Shown one piece after another: positions 34,870 to 42,978 of a DNA stretch of 60,465 nucleotides. Every line of letters starts with the position of its first letter. The stretch's first letter is position 1. The translations under genes and the position numbers were made by a program. Source of the DNA: an uncultured Eggerthellaceae bacterium (GTDB taxonomy: Bacteria; Actinomycetota; Coriobacteriia; Coriobacteriales; Eggerthellaceae); assembly GCA_910588095.1 (NCBI GenBank), contig CAJUQH010000013.1:1-60465 (forward strand), written 5' to 3'. The notes under the pieces are model-generated. The model had not been told where the DNA came from. It ran no database searches and saw only the letters and a list, made by a program, of their open reading frames with translations.

Positions 34870-36405
34870 ATGACAGAAGAGCATGATCAGCAGTCCGGTC
34901 GGTCTGTAGGTCCCGCCACGGGCGAGCCCGAGCGCCTTGCGCGCATGGGCACTGCTTCCATACCCAAGCTCATCGTGGAGTTCGCCGTGCCGTCGGTGGT
35001 GGGCATGCTGGTGAACGGCTCTTACAACCTCATCGACTCCATCTTCTTGGGCAATGCCGTGGGCGAGATAGGCCTTTCGGTGGTCACGGTGGCCAACCCC
35101 ATCATGATAGTGTTCATGGCGCTGGCCATGCTGGTGGGCAATGGCGGCAACGCGTTGGCGGCCTTGCGGCTGGGCGCGGGCAATCGCGATGCGGCCGAGA
35201 AGGCGCTCGGCAACGTGGTCATGCTGAGCATCGTCATCGCGGTGGTCGTGGCTGCGGTGGGGCTCAACCCTGCCTTCCTCGACTGGCTGCTCACGGCATC
35301 GAGCGCCACCGACGACGTGCGGCCCCAGGCGCGCATATTCATCCAGATACTCTGCTTCGGCTTCATCTTCCAGTGCGTGGGCATGGGTGTCAACAACTTC
35401 ATCCGCACGGCAGGCGCGCCGGCGCGGGCGCTGGGCACCATGGTCATCGGGCTCGTGGCGGCCACGGTGTTCAACTTCCTGTTCGTCATCGTGTTCGGCT
35501 GGGGCGTGGCGGGCAGCGCCATTGCCACCATCGCCGGCACGGCCTGCTCGGCAGTGGCTGTGCTGTGGTACTTCCTGTTCACGCCTGATGTGCCCTTGCG
35601 CATCCGCTGGCGTTGGATGCGACCTGATTTGCGCGTGGTGGGCACCATCTTCGCTTTCGGCTTCCCGAGCTTCGCCGTTCAGGCTGGCATGGCTGCGGTG
35701 AACTTCGTGCTGAACTACCAGCTGGTGAGGTATGGCGCCATGAGCCCTATCGGCGCCGAGGATGCGCTGGCCTCCATCGGGGTGCTCAACCGCATCGGCA
35801 TGTTCGCGGTCATGCCCGTCATCGGCATAGCCATAGCCATCCAGCCGTTGCTGGGCTACAACTACGGCGCGGGAAAGATAGGCCGCGTGCGCAAGACGCT
35901 TTGGCTGGGCATCGCGGCGGCCACGGGCTTCTGCGTTATCGAGTGGGCGGTCATCATGCTGTTCCCCGATGCCATAGCTGCTGCGTTCGGCATCACCCAC
36001 GAGGGCCTGATGGCGTTCACGGTGTTCGCGCTGCGGGTGCAGTTCGTCATACTGCCGTTCGTGGGCTTCCAGATAGTCAGCGCGAACTACTTCCAGGCTA
36101 CCGGCCAACCCGCCAAGTCCATCTTCCTCACCCTGACGCGGCAGATCCTGTTCTTGGTGCCGCTGCTCCTGGTCATGCCCGAGGTGATGCCGCACATCGC
36201 CCCGGCGTTCACCGGGCTGGATGCGCTGTACTTCGCAGGGCCCATATCCGACTTCCTCTCCACCTTCACCACGGCGTTGTTCGTTGTCTGGGAGATGCGC
36301 CGTTTGCGCAGGATGATAGCTGCCGAACAATCCGCCGCGGCGGCAGGGTGCCCATCTGAGCCTGCCGATGCTACAGGCGCGGCAGGGGAAGGCAGGTCAG
36401 CCTAA
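34870..36405 (+). CDS. MATE-family efflux transporter
   Basis: This 511-residue protein has 12 hydrophobic helices in two similar halves. Motifs include PSVVGMLVNGSYNLIDSIFLG near residue 40, GAGNRDAAEKALGN, NNFIRTAGAPARA and QPLLGYNYGAGKIGRVRKTL, typical of the DinF/NorM MATE superfamily. Such transporters exchange Na+ or H+ for drugs or metabolites. The ATG at 34870 follows GAGGTGA and replaces the TTG one codon earlier. The start is 5 bp from the YgjP-type stop, so it is likely in the rsmI operon. Confidence 0.93.
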   Translation: MTEEHDQQSGRSVGPATGEPERLARMGTASIPKLIVEFAVPSVVGMLVNGSYNLIDSIFLGNAVGEIGLSVVTVANPIMIVFMALAMLVGNGGNALAALRLGAGNRDAAEKALGNVVMLSIVIAVVVAAVGLNPAFLDWLLTASSATDDVRPQARIFIQILCFGFIFQCVGMGVNNFIRTAGAPARALGTMVIGLVAATVFNFLFVIVFGWGVAGSAIATIAGTACSAVAVLWYFLFTPDVPLRIRWRWMRPDLRVVGTIFAFGFPSFAVQAGMAAVNFVLNYQLVRYGAMSPIGAEDALASIGVLNRIGMFAVMPVIGIAIAIQPLLGYNYGAGKIGRVRKTLWLGIAAATGFCVIEWAVIMLFPDAIAAAFGITHEGLMAFTVFALRVQFVILPFVGFQIVSANYFQATGQPAKSIFLTLTRQILFLVPLLLVMPEVMPHIAPAFTGLDALYFAGPISDFLSTFTTALFVVWEMRRLRRMIAAEQSAAAAGCPSEPADATGAAGEGRSA

Positions 36406-36462
36406 GCCGTCGGCCTGACCGTAGGTGCCTCGCGCTATATGGCAGCTTGTCCGCAAAGCAGG

Positions 36463-36795
36463 CTAGCTTCTGAATACGTCAGTGATGTTGCCCCAGCGCG
36501 ATATCTCGAAGGCGATGACCTGCTTCATGCAGGGCGCGAACCAGTCGAGGGCTTTGAGCGCATCGATGGTCTCATGTACGACGAGCAGCTCGGAGTGCTG
36601 CGGCTCGGGGCACGCGTAGACGCTGTACTGGACGAGCTTGTACCCTATGGCCGCAAGGCGCTGCTCGATCTCGGCATAGGCTTTTTGGCGGGGGATGCCG
36701 TAGGAATCCTCGAGCTGGTGTATGTCTAAGTCGAACGTAACCCCGAACATCAGCGTCGCCCCTTCTTCGAATAGCGGGAATGCTTCGATGACCAT
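36463..36795 (-). CDS. vapD: VapD-family protein (Cas2-like RNase fold)
   Basis: This 110-residue protein matches VapD in layout: MFGVTFDLDIHQLEDSYG near residue 16, AYAEIEQRLAAIGYKLVQYSVYAC, then TIDALKALDWFAPCMKQVIAFEISRWGNITD. The first Asp pair corresponds to the catalytic Asp of the family. Known VapD proteins are small mRNA-cleaving toxins linked to persistence. The ATG at 36795 has AGGAGG at ideal spacing. No antitoxin-sized reading frame (VapX-like) is evident upstream. A LexA-like palindrome stands in the spacer to the divergent MerR gene. Confidence 0.88.
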   Translation of the reverse strand: MVIEAFPLFEEGATLMFGVTFDLDIHQLEDSYGIPRQKAYAEIEQRLAAIGYKLVQYSVYACPEPQHSELLVVHETIDALKALDWFAPCMKQVIAFEISRWGNITDVFRS

Positions 36796-36938
36796 GTGGT
36801 CCTCCTGTCTTGACGTGGCGGCAGGCACCGCCCTTCTCGATTGGAGGATCTTGCAGGCAATGGTCGGAGCGGGCTGAAAGCCCTTGGGCTGCCGATAAGG
36901 CAGGCCTGCATTGGTTCCGAAGCCAGTTTATCACTATC

Positions 36939-36952
36939 AGAACAAATGTTCT
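36939..36952. promoter_or_regulatory. GAAC-N4-GTTC palindrome (LexA-box-like)
   Basis: AGAACAAATGTTCT matches the GAAC-N4-GTTC core of Gram-positive LexA/DinR boxes. It lies ~145 bp upstream of vapD and ~86 bp upstream of the MerR gene. SOS control of vapD is inferred, not shown. Confidence 0.5.
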
Positions 36953-36983
36953 CTAATGATGTGGAACTTTTTCTTCAAATCGG

Positions 36984-37012
36984 TTGACCCTAACGTCGCG
37001 TTGGGCTGTAAG
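36984..37012 (+). promoter_or_regulatory. MerR-type promoter/operator
   Basis: The -35 box TTGACC (36984-36989) and -10 box TGTAAG (37007-37012) flank a 17-bp spacer containing the dyad CCCTAACG-TCG-CGTTGGG. A dyad lying between -35 and -10 is the classic binding site for MerR-family activators, so the downstream regulator probably controls itself. Confidence 0.6.
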
Positions 37013-37037
37013 CTGGTGCCGTTAGGGGGCGAGGCTC

Positions 37038-38246
37038 ATGGCGAAGAAGGATAAAAAAGACCTGATGGAGCCCGATATGCTTGCCGCTCTCGATGGCGCA
37101 GGGACGTTCAACGGGCAGACATGCCTGGTGGCACGAGGCGATGGGAAAGAAAGCGAGCGCATCGATTTCCCGCTGACGGTGAAGCAGGTCTGCGCGCTGA
37201 CCGGCGTCACGCCGCGCCAGCTGCAGCATTACGACAACATAGGGCTGCTCTGTCCGGCGCGCAGCGGCGAGGGCGTGGCGAACAACCGCAAGCTCTACGT
37301 CGAAGACGATTTGGAGCAGCTGAAGAAGATACTGGTGCTGCAAGATTACGGGCTTGAGCTCAAGGATGTCGGCGAGGCCATCAGCGGCGGCGATGGTGCG
37401 CTCATTGAAGCGCTCGAAGGGCAGTTGCGCGTGCTGCGCGCGGCCGAGAATCGGTTGAAGAACCTTGTCATGTTCGCGCGCTTCGCCCAGGTGGTCGATG
37501 ACGACGATGTGTTCGAGGCGCTTATCAACGGCGCTTACGAGATAGACGACTTCGCTGCGCCGATGATGGAGACGCCGGCATACGCGGCAACGTGCGACGC
37601 AGCCGAGGCTCGTTCCGACGACGAGTGGGACGCGCTTTGGGATGAGTTCGCGGCCATCGTCGAAGAATACGCGGTGCCTGAGGGCGACACGGCGTTCTGC
37701 GACCACGAGCGCACCGTCGAGCGGTTGCGGGATTGGTGGGGGCGCTACAACGCGCCGCTCCACGAGCGGGGGCTGCTCGGGCAGTGGCTCATGTTCACCG
37801 AGGGCGACACCGCGCCTGCACTCGTGGAAGCCATCGGGGGCGAGGAGATACCTGGCTTCTTGCAGGCCGACCTCTTCCTGGTGTGGGCGAAGCAGACCTT
37901 GTGCGCGTTGTCTGAGCCGGCAGGGCGGTTGGCTGCGGCTGAGGAAAGCGGCGATGTGGAAGCGGTCAGCGCAGCATCGCAAGAGCTGATGGCGTTCTTC
38001 TGCGAAGCGACTGGCGTCAGCGAGATGGAGCACGTGCTTGAGCGCGAAGGCTACGATGAGTTCTTCGTCGACGTATGCGAAGGGCTGATGGGGTACTTGG
38101 ACGGCTTGTTGGTCAGCAATGAGCTGATGGCCTACATCGACCCTGAGGGTGTGATCGGCATATCGCGCGAGGCCCTGAGCCGCGCGGAAGAAGCCATCAA
38201 GCGCGCAGCGCGCGAGAAGGAAGCGGCTGGGGCGGTTCGAGGTTAG
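37038..38246 (+). CDS. MerR-family transcriptional regulator with a large effector domain
   Basis: The 402-residue protein has an N-terminal extension of ~42 residues. The winged helix of MerR type follows (TVKQVCALTGVTPRQLQHYDNIGLL, residues about 48-72, then NRKLYVEDDLEQLKKIL). A coiled-coil lies at ~130-150. The ~240-residue acidic all-helical C-terminal domain resembles TipAS-type ligand-binding or antibiotic-sensing domains only in style; no specific match is claimed. AGGGGGCGAGG precedes the start. It sits directly downstream of its probable operator. The stop overlaps the 3' end of the convergent XRE gene by four bases. Confidence 0.88.
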   Translation: MAKKDKKDLMEPDMLAALDGAGTFNGQTCLVARGDGKESERIDFPLTVKQVCALTGVTPRQLQHYDNIGLLCPARSGEGVANNRKLYVEDDLEQLKKILVLQDYGLELKDVGEAISGGDGALIEALEGQLRVLRAAENRLKNLVMFARFAQVVDDDDVFEALINGAYEIDDFAAPMMETPAYAATCDAAEARSDDEWDALWDEFAAIVEEYAVPEGDTAFCDHERTVERLRDWWGRYNAPLHERGLLGQWLMFTEGDTAPALVEAIGGEEIPGFLQADLFLVWAKQTLCALSEPAGRLAAAEESGDVEAVSAASQELMAFFCEATGVSEMEHVLEREGYDEFFVDVCEGLMGYLDGLLVSNELMAYIDPEGVIGISREALSRAEEAIKRAAREKEAAGAVRG

Positions 38247-38458
38247 AAGCTGACGAGCTCGCGCACCTCGACATCGAGAGCTTCGGCGATGCGCGCCAGG
38301 TCGTCGAGGCCCACGCCCACGCGCCCGGTCTCGATGCGCCAGATGTGCGACTTGCTGCTGCCTATCATGAGGGCGAGCTTGTACTGCGAAAGCCCCTGAC
38401 TCTCGCGTCGCTGGCGGATGGCAGTGCCGAGCGCAGCCCTTTTTTGGTCGATATCCAT
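38243..38458 (-). CDS. Small XRE-family (Cro/CI-type) repressor
   Basis: The 71-residue protein is almost only a helix-turn-helix: GTAIRQRRESQGLSQYKLAL, then SSKSHIWRIETGRVGVGLDDLARIAEALD. It is divergent from the AT-richer three-gene unit at 38605, and a palindrome lies between the genes. It is therefore the likely local repressor. It is convergent with the MerR gene, overlapping four bases. Confidence 0.9.
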   Translation of the reverse strand: MDIDQKRAALGTAIRQRRESQGLSQYKLALMIGSSKSHIWRIETGRVGVGLDDLARIAEALDVEVRELVSF

Positions 38459-38489
38459 CCTGTAAGCGTATGTGCTACTATTTGTCCTG

Positions 38490-38509
38490 TGGCTTCAAAT
38501 ATGAAGCCA
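38490..38509. promoter_or_regulatory. Palindromic operator between the XRE gene and the TM-Fic unit
   Basis: TGGCTTCA-AATA-TGAAGCCA is a perfect 8-bp dyad in the divergent spacer, with an AGCAT-GTG-ATGCT dyad just downstream (38512-38524). It is the natural target of the XRE repressor. Confidence 0.55.
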
Positions 38510-38604
38510 AAAGCATGTGATGCTGATTGTCGCGTGGCTGGTGAGGGGAAGGTCTTGGCGATAGAATGGCGTGCGCAGGGTTTGAATCTGACTAAGGAGA
38601 CAGA

Positions 38605-40164
38605 TTGAACAGCAGCGAGATTCGGGCGGCGATCAAGAGGTTCGCCTCCAGTCAAGTAGTTTCGTATTTCGTCAGGGCAGCAATCGTCGTAGCGCTTCTT
38701 TGGATCGTGGCAAAAGTCGCACCGTATTTGCCCTCTGCGGTGTTTCCTTTGGTCTTTTCCGCTTATGCGGTTTTCTCTATGATCGGTGCCCTGTATTTCA
38801 CGGTGCGAAACCGGATACATAAGCAGCATAAGCTGGCAGCGACGGGGAACCTCTCTCGCCTGAATAGGAAATGGAAATGGATGATGGGAGGGCTGCTTAT
38901 TGCCTCTCTGGCATCTGCTTTCCTGTTCGTCCTCGACTCGCCAAAATGGGATGATGCGGAGTGGCTCCTTATAGTGGTTGCCGTTCCTCTGTATTACATC
39001 GCATATCAGCTTATTCAGCGCTTGTGCAAGAAGGAGTATGCTCCGAAGTTCTACAAAGCCTATACGATGCGTTGGAGCTTTTGGGTCGTTGGCATATTGC
39101 TCTGCGGGGCCTATGCGGTCGTCTCAGCCCAATCGCATGCCGAGGTCTTTGGCAGCCTGACAGAGGCGCTTCAGCATGCGCCAAGGCCTTATGAGCACGC
39201 CTTCTCTGCTACCTTGAGCGAAGTGGACAAGCTCTCCTCTTTTGCTGACGGGGTTGCTTCGTACGCGATAAGCCAAGTTACTGAAGATTATTTCTTGATT
39301 GGGCTTGTTTGGCAATTTGTCATCCTTGCTTCTGTCATCTTCGGCGTCTTGAACCAACTCAGATTCTGCTTGCTCGATTGGCAGGAAATCAAAAGCGAGT
39401 TTCAGATTCTTCCCACAGAGGAAGAGCCTGAGTCTTCTGGGCCAATACTGAAAGCGTACATCGTCGTCCTTGTGGTCGTATTAGGCGTTGCGGCGGCGCT
39501 TTTCTTGTGCACCGAATTCGAGATGGCGAAGTTCCGGGCAACCGAGGAGTACACAGCTATTGACGAAGCTGTCGATGGATATACGGATTATCTCTCGTTC
39601 CAGTTTGATGGAGTCGTTGAGGAGGCTGTGGACCGGGACAAGAAAAGCAAGGAATACGAGCAGGAGAAGAGCGACCTTCTGGATCGGCGTGCAGAAGAGC
39701 TGACTCCGTTGGCCAACGAGTATTATGATCGGTGCATGGGCAATATCGATTCATACCTTGATTGGTATAACGGCCTATTTGGGATCATTGCTAAGCAGTT
39801 CAAATCATGGTGGCGCGACGACGCCGAGAAGACTTTTCGGGAACGAATTGCGGCAGGTGTAGACGCTACAGAAATCGAAGAGAGCTACAACTCCTATCGG
39901 GAGCAGCTCATTGATCTGCGAGAGGAAAACTCGGATGTGCTTTCCACGGAGGAGGTAAGCATTCTTCTGAGCCTTGGTCCTACTGGTTTGGCTGACGCTG
40001 AAAACCTTGACTTGTGGGCAGTGCTTGACGATTCGACAGTCGATGGAGTCCTTCTCTGCTCTGAAGAAGAACTGAGTGAGGAGGACATGAAAGCCAAGAT
40101 TGCTGAGCTTATCGAAAACGCTCGAGAGCGCACCCTTTCTCTGATAAACGGGCATTCTGCATAG
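38605..40164 (+). CDS. Seven-helix membrane protein with a large soluble C-terminus, unknown
   Basis: I do not recognise this 519-residue protein. About seven hydrophobic helices can be placed at residues ~21-42, 48-66, 93-113, 120-140, 157-176, 228-246 and 280-302. A ~215-residue hydrophilic region rich in Glu/Lys follows (a coiled-coil at ~330-375), with WYNGLFGIIAKQFKSWW as an amphipathic stretch. It starts at TTG with AAGGAG six bases upstream. Base composition is visibly less GC-rich than the surrounding genes, suggesting transfer. It is first in a tight unit with the next two genes and divergent from a small XRE repressor. A sensor, transporter or pore role is possible; none is assigned. 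Confidence 0.8.
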   Translation: MNSSEIRAAIKRFASSQVVSYFVRAAIVVALLWIVAKVAPYLPSAVFPLVFSAYAVFSMIGALYFTVRNRIHKQHKLAATGNLSRLNRKWKWMMGGLLIASLASAFLFVLDSPKWDDAEWLLIVVAVPLYYIAYQLIQRLCKKEYAPKFYKAYTMRWSFWVVGILLCGAYAVVSAQSHAEVFGSLTEALQHAPRPYEHAFSATLSEVDKLSSFADGVASYAISQVTEDYFLIGLVWQFVILASVIFGVLNQLRFCLLDWQEIKSEFQILPTEEEPESSGPILKAYIVVLVVVLGVAAALFLCTEFEMAKFRATEEYTAIDEAVDGYTDYLSFQFDGVVEEAVDRDKKSKEYEQEKSDLLDRRAEELTPLANEYYDRCMGNIDSYLDWYNGLFGIIAKQFKSWWRDDAEKTFRERIAAGVDATEIEESYNSYREQLIDLREENSDVLSTEEVSILLSLGPTGLADAENLDLWAVLDDSTVDGVLLCSEEELSEEDMKAKIAELIENARERTLSLINGHSA

Positions 40165-40206
40165 GGTTTGCCTTTCTTTGTATGGCCTTGAAGGAGGATG
40201 GTATTG

Positions 40207-41457
40207 ATGAATGATTTGGAGCGTGATCACAGGGATGATTCCGTCGAAGGTGTCCTTGACAAGGCGGCTCGGACTGCTCTTGCAAAGCAGGCGATGGAAA
40301 TCGAGTTCAAGCCAATCGATACCGACATCGCCTTGAAGAAGCAAAAGGCCACTCGCATACCGTTTGAGGGGGTGGCAGCCCTGGGCGTCGGGCTGCTTCC
40401 TATGGGCGATTCATTGAGGACCGTGACGCAAGCGGTCACCATCCCGAACAACGGGCTGCTCCAGGCCTTCGATAAGTTCGGCAACCTTGTCGACATTCAG
40501 ACCCTGTCAAGATTCAACGATGGTACGGGCATGATGGGGTCTCGAATCCACCCCGTGAACGGCTTCGAGCAGATTCGGTTCCAGGAAGCTGGATCGCAAG
40601 TGGTAGATGTCGCCACCCAGCTTCCTTATGACCCGACTACGTTGCTTGTTGCAGCGGCTTTGATGGAGATTAACAAGAAGCTGGACGCTATCCAGGAAAC
40701 CCAGCAAGAGATGTTCGAGTACATCCGTCAAAAGGACAAGGCTGCACTAAGGGGCAACCTTGAGACGCTTGCGAGTATCCTGGACGATTACGCCTTCAAT
40801 TGGAACAACGAGACGTACAAGACGAACAAGCATATACAGGTGCAAGAGATTAGGCAGCAGGCAGAGCAGACCATCATCCAGCATCGAGTGCAGATCATGG
40901 GACATTTGGAGGAGAAGGGATTCCTCCATTTCGACAAGGACGTCAACCAGCGAATGGCGAAGCTCGTCGATGGGCTAGGGGAGTATCGGCTCTCGCTGCA
41001 TCTGTACGCCTTCTCTTCGTTTCTGGAAGTGATGCTCCTTGAGAATTTCGATGCTGGCTATTTAGAGTCGGTGGCATCTCGTATTGAGGAGAGAAGCCTT
41101 GCTTATCGGGACATGTACTCGCGTTGCTATGATGCTCTCGACGGCTTGGCGAAGACGAGCCTAGAGACTTTGGCGACCAAGGGCATCGCCAAAGCGGGAA
41201 GCGCTCTTGGTGGTGCATTGTCGAAGACCCCGATTGGTCGGCATACGCCTATCGATACCGGCCTTCAGGATGCGAGCAAGTTCTTGAGCGCTTCAAGGGA
41301 GGCTGGGCTGAATACGATGATGGGGCAGCTGCATGAATTGAAAATGAGCGATGTGCGGCCCTTCGTCGATAATATCAGAAAGGTCAACGAGCTCTATAAT
41401 CGGCCGACTGAGCTCTATTTGGACGAAGATGCTGTGTACGTGCTGCCGGTGGGCTAG
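40207..41457 (+). CDS. Soluble helical protein of unknown function, partner of the membrane protein
   Basis: The 416-residue protein is not recognised. A Gly-rich segment (FEGVAALGVGLLPMG, ~residue 50-65) is too short and polar to be a clear membrane helix. The middle is strongly helical, with a coiled-coil (EINKKLDAIQETQQEMFEYI, ~155-175). The end is LYLDEDAVYVLP. The ATG at 40207 is preferred because AAGGAGG touches the upstream ATG at 40198, leaving no spacing. It is 42 bp behind the 7-TM gene and 6 bp before fic, so the three are probably one transcript. Base composition shares the AT shift of the 7-TM gene. Confidence 0.8.
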   Translation: MNDLERDHRDDSVEGVLDKAARTALAKQAMEIEFKPIDTDIALKKQKATRIPFEGVAALGVGLLPMGDSLRTVTQAVTIPNNGLLQAFDKFGNLVDIQTLSRFNDGTGMMGSRIHPVNGFEQIRFQEAGSQVVDVATQLPYDPTTLLVAAALMEINKKLDAIQETQQEMFEYIRQKDKAALRGNLETLASILDDYAFNWNNETYKTNKHIQVQEIRQQAEQTIIQHRVQIMGHLEEKGFLHFDKDVNQRMAKLVDGLGEYRLSLHLYAFSSFLEVMLLENFDAGYLESVASRIEERSLAYRDMYSRCYDALDGLAKTSLETLATKGIAKAGSALGGALSKTPIGRHTPIDTGLQDASKFLSASREAGLNTMMGQLHELKMSDVRPFVDNIRKVNELYNRPTELYLDEDAVYVLPVG

Positions 41458-41463
41458 GCGTCG

Positions 41464-42063
41464 GTGGTGGCGGGAATGGAGGCGCGAAACGCAAGAGGCG
41501 AAGAGGAGCGGCTTAGCAAGCTCAAGGCGCTCGAGCTCTTCGAGTCCGGCGAGCTGGATTCGTTGAAGCCCGGCACGTTTGCGAGCCTGTCGCGCATCCA
41601 TGCGCATCTTCTCGGGGATGTCTATCCGTTCGCGGGCGAGGTGCGAACTGAGAATATCGCAAAGGGCAACTTCCGGTTTGCGCCGGTGTCGTACTTGGAG
41701 ACGTCTCTACAGCATATCGAGGCCATGCCGCAATCCGCTTTCGACGAGATAATCGAGAAGTACGTCGAGATGAACGTCGCGCATCCCTTCCGGGAAGGGA
41801 ATGGCCGCAGCATGCGCATCTGGCTCGACGGCATCCTCAAGAAGGAGCTGGGTCGGGTCATCGACTGGAGCCGCGTCGACAAGCAGGACTATCTTCTGGC
41901 TATGGAGCGCAGTCCTATCAAGGACGTGGAGATAAAGGTCCTGCTTCGCGATGCCCTGTCCGACAAGGTAAACGACCGTCTCGTGTACATGAAGGGCATC
42001 GACGCCAGCTACCATTACGAAGGCTACAGCGTCTATCGGACGGAGGATTTGGCGGTGCAGTAG
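41464..42063 (+). CDS. fic: Class III Fic protein (AMP-transferase, C-terminally autoinhibited)
   Basis: This 199-residue protein has the Fic core: FASLSRIHAHLLGDVYPFAG, then the catalytic HPFREGNGR loop near residue 108. Near the C-terminus S182-YHY-E-G fits the inhibitory motif [ST]xxxE[GN], and its position is the same as in the well-studied NmFic (E186). Such proteins transfer AMP from ATP to Ser/Thr/Tyr of a target and are held off by the Glu. It starts at GTG 41464 (weak ribosome binding site) or ATG 41476. It ends the unit of the 7-TM and soluble proteins, so it may modify one of them or serve as a toxin. Its own antitoxin is built in. Confidence 0.9.
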   Translation: MVAGMEARNARGEEERLSKLKALELFESGELDSLKPGTFASLSRIHAHLLGDVYPFAGEVRTENIAKGNFRFAPVSYLETSLQHIEAMPQSAFDEIIEKYVEMNVAHPFREGNGRSMRIWLDGILKKELGRVIDWSRVDKQDYLLAMERSPIKDVEIKVLLRDALSDKVNDRLVYMKGIDASYHYEGYSVYRTEDLAVQ

Positions 42064-42103
42064 CCTAATCCTTGGTGGCCTTTATGCCCATCATGCAGGC
42101 GTT

Positions 42104-42164
42104 TGCGGAGAATAGCAGACTAATCGCCGCATAATGTGCGGAGAATAGGACGGCACTCTCCGCA
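42104..42164 (+). repeat. Direct and inverted repeats behind fic
   Basis: TGCGGAGAATAG occurs at 42104-42115 and again at 42137-42148. The second copy forms a hairpin TGCGGAGA/TCTCCGCA with 42157-42164. The hairpin may end the transcript, though no U tract follows. The direct repeat could also be a regulator site. Confidence 0.45.
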
Positions 42165-42228
42165 CGTGCAGGGCAGGACGTCGCAGCGCAGCAGGCATTC
42201 AGCCCGGAAGCGTGCGCTGCGCTACAAG

Positions 42229-42645
42229 TTAGTTGGGCTCGAAAGGATTGACCAGCGTTATGCCCAGATAGTCGAAATCCTTGACGTTGCGCGTGGCCAG
42301 CGTGGCATTGTGGCGTTCGGTTATGGCGGCGATCATCAGGTCTTCGAGGCTCGGGTTGTGGCCCGAGGCCAGCGCTTCGACGCGCATCTTGGCGCAAAGG
42401 TACGCGCTGAAGCCGTCGAGCGGGAACGTCTTGCCGGCGCAGTCCCTCACGATGGCATCCATGCACTCCTGCAGGCTCGTGCGCCGCTTTCCCTCGGGCA
42501 TCTTGAGCAGGCCGTAGTACAGCTCTTCGACCGTCACGGCTGTGGTGTAGACGTCGCCTTCGTGGTCCCAGAACCAGTCTATGACGCTTCGGGAAGGGTT
42601 GTCCTTCATGAGCTCGGACAGCACGTTGGTGTCGGCAATGTACAT
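42229..42645 (-). CDS. vapC: PIN-domain toxin (VapC/FitB type)
   Basis: The 138-residue PIN-domain RNase starts MYIADTNVLSELM with the catalytic Asp. It has TTAVTVEELYYGLLKMPEGK (acidic second site), SLEDLMIAAIT and a late RNVKDFDYLG. It is a probable tRNA- or mRNA-cleaving toxin. The ATG overlaps the antitoxin stop (ATGA), giving coupled translation. Alternative upstream starts would run through the antitoxin in another frame and are rejected. Confidence 0.92.
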   Translation of the reverse strand: MYIADTNVLSELMKDNPSRSVIDWFWDHEGDVYTTAVTVEELYYGLLKMPEGKRRTSLQECMDAIVRDCAGKTFPLDGFSAYLCAKMRVEALASGHNPSLEDLMIAAITERHNATLATRNVKDFDYLGITLVNPFEPN

Positions 42646-42893
42646 CACCTTGGCCCCCAATCCGACGTGTCGATCTCGCGTGCGGGCTGGCGCGAGGGAA
42701 GCTCGAGCTCGAAGCCGCCCGCTTCCACGGCCGCTTCGCGCAGGCGCAGCCACCAGGGCTTCTCGTTGATGCCCAGGCCCCGTTGCAGGGCTGCTCGGGC
42801 CTCCACCTGTTGCGAGCTGCCGTTCTGCTTTGCGCGGTCTTGGAGCGCTCTCTTGATGTCGGGGCCAATGTCTCTGATGAGCAGGTCGGCCAT
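42645..42893 (-). CDS. vapB: Antitoxin of the PIN-domain toxin (VapB/FitA type)
   Basis: The 82-residue protein has a ribbon-helix-helix-like N-terminus (LLIRDIGPDIKRALQDRAK, then SSQQVEARAALQRGL) of the FitA sort. A Trp-rich C-terminal tail would wrap the toxin. AAGGAGGTG precedes its ATG. A nested palindrome stands just upstream as its operator. Confidence 0.88.
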   Translation of the reverse strand: MADLLIRDIGPDIKRALQDRAKQNGSSQQVEARAALQRGLGINEKPWWLRLREAAVEAGGFELELPSRQPAREIDTSDWGPR

Positions 42894-42906
42894 GATGCAC
42901 CTCCTT

Positions 42907-42952
42907 CAAGCTAAAGAGAATGATATCAGAGATATCACCAGTTTATCAGCTT
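42907..42952 (-). promoter_or_regulatory. Nested palindromic operator of the vapBC pair
   Basis: TGATATC-AGA-GATATCA (42921-42937) is a perfect 7-bp dyad, enclosed by CAAGCT (42907-42912) and AGCTTG. It lies between the vapB start and the promoter, as expected for conditional autorepression by the toxin-antitoxin complex. Confidence 0.6.
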
Positions 42953-42978
42953 GAAAGAAGCCTCATGGATTGTCGACG

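Noticed and set aside
36406..36462. Terminator between the MATE and vapD genes
   Set aside because: No stem of useful length with a T tract could be found in this convergent gap.
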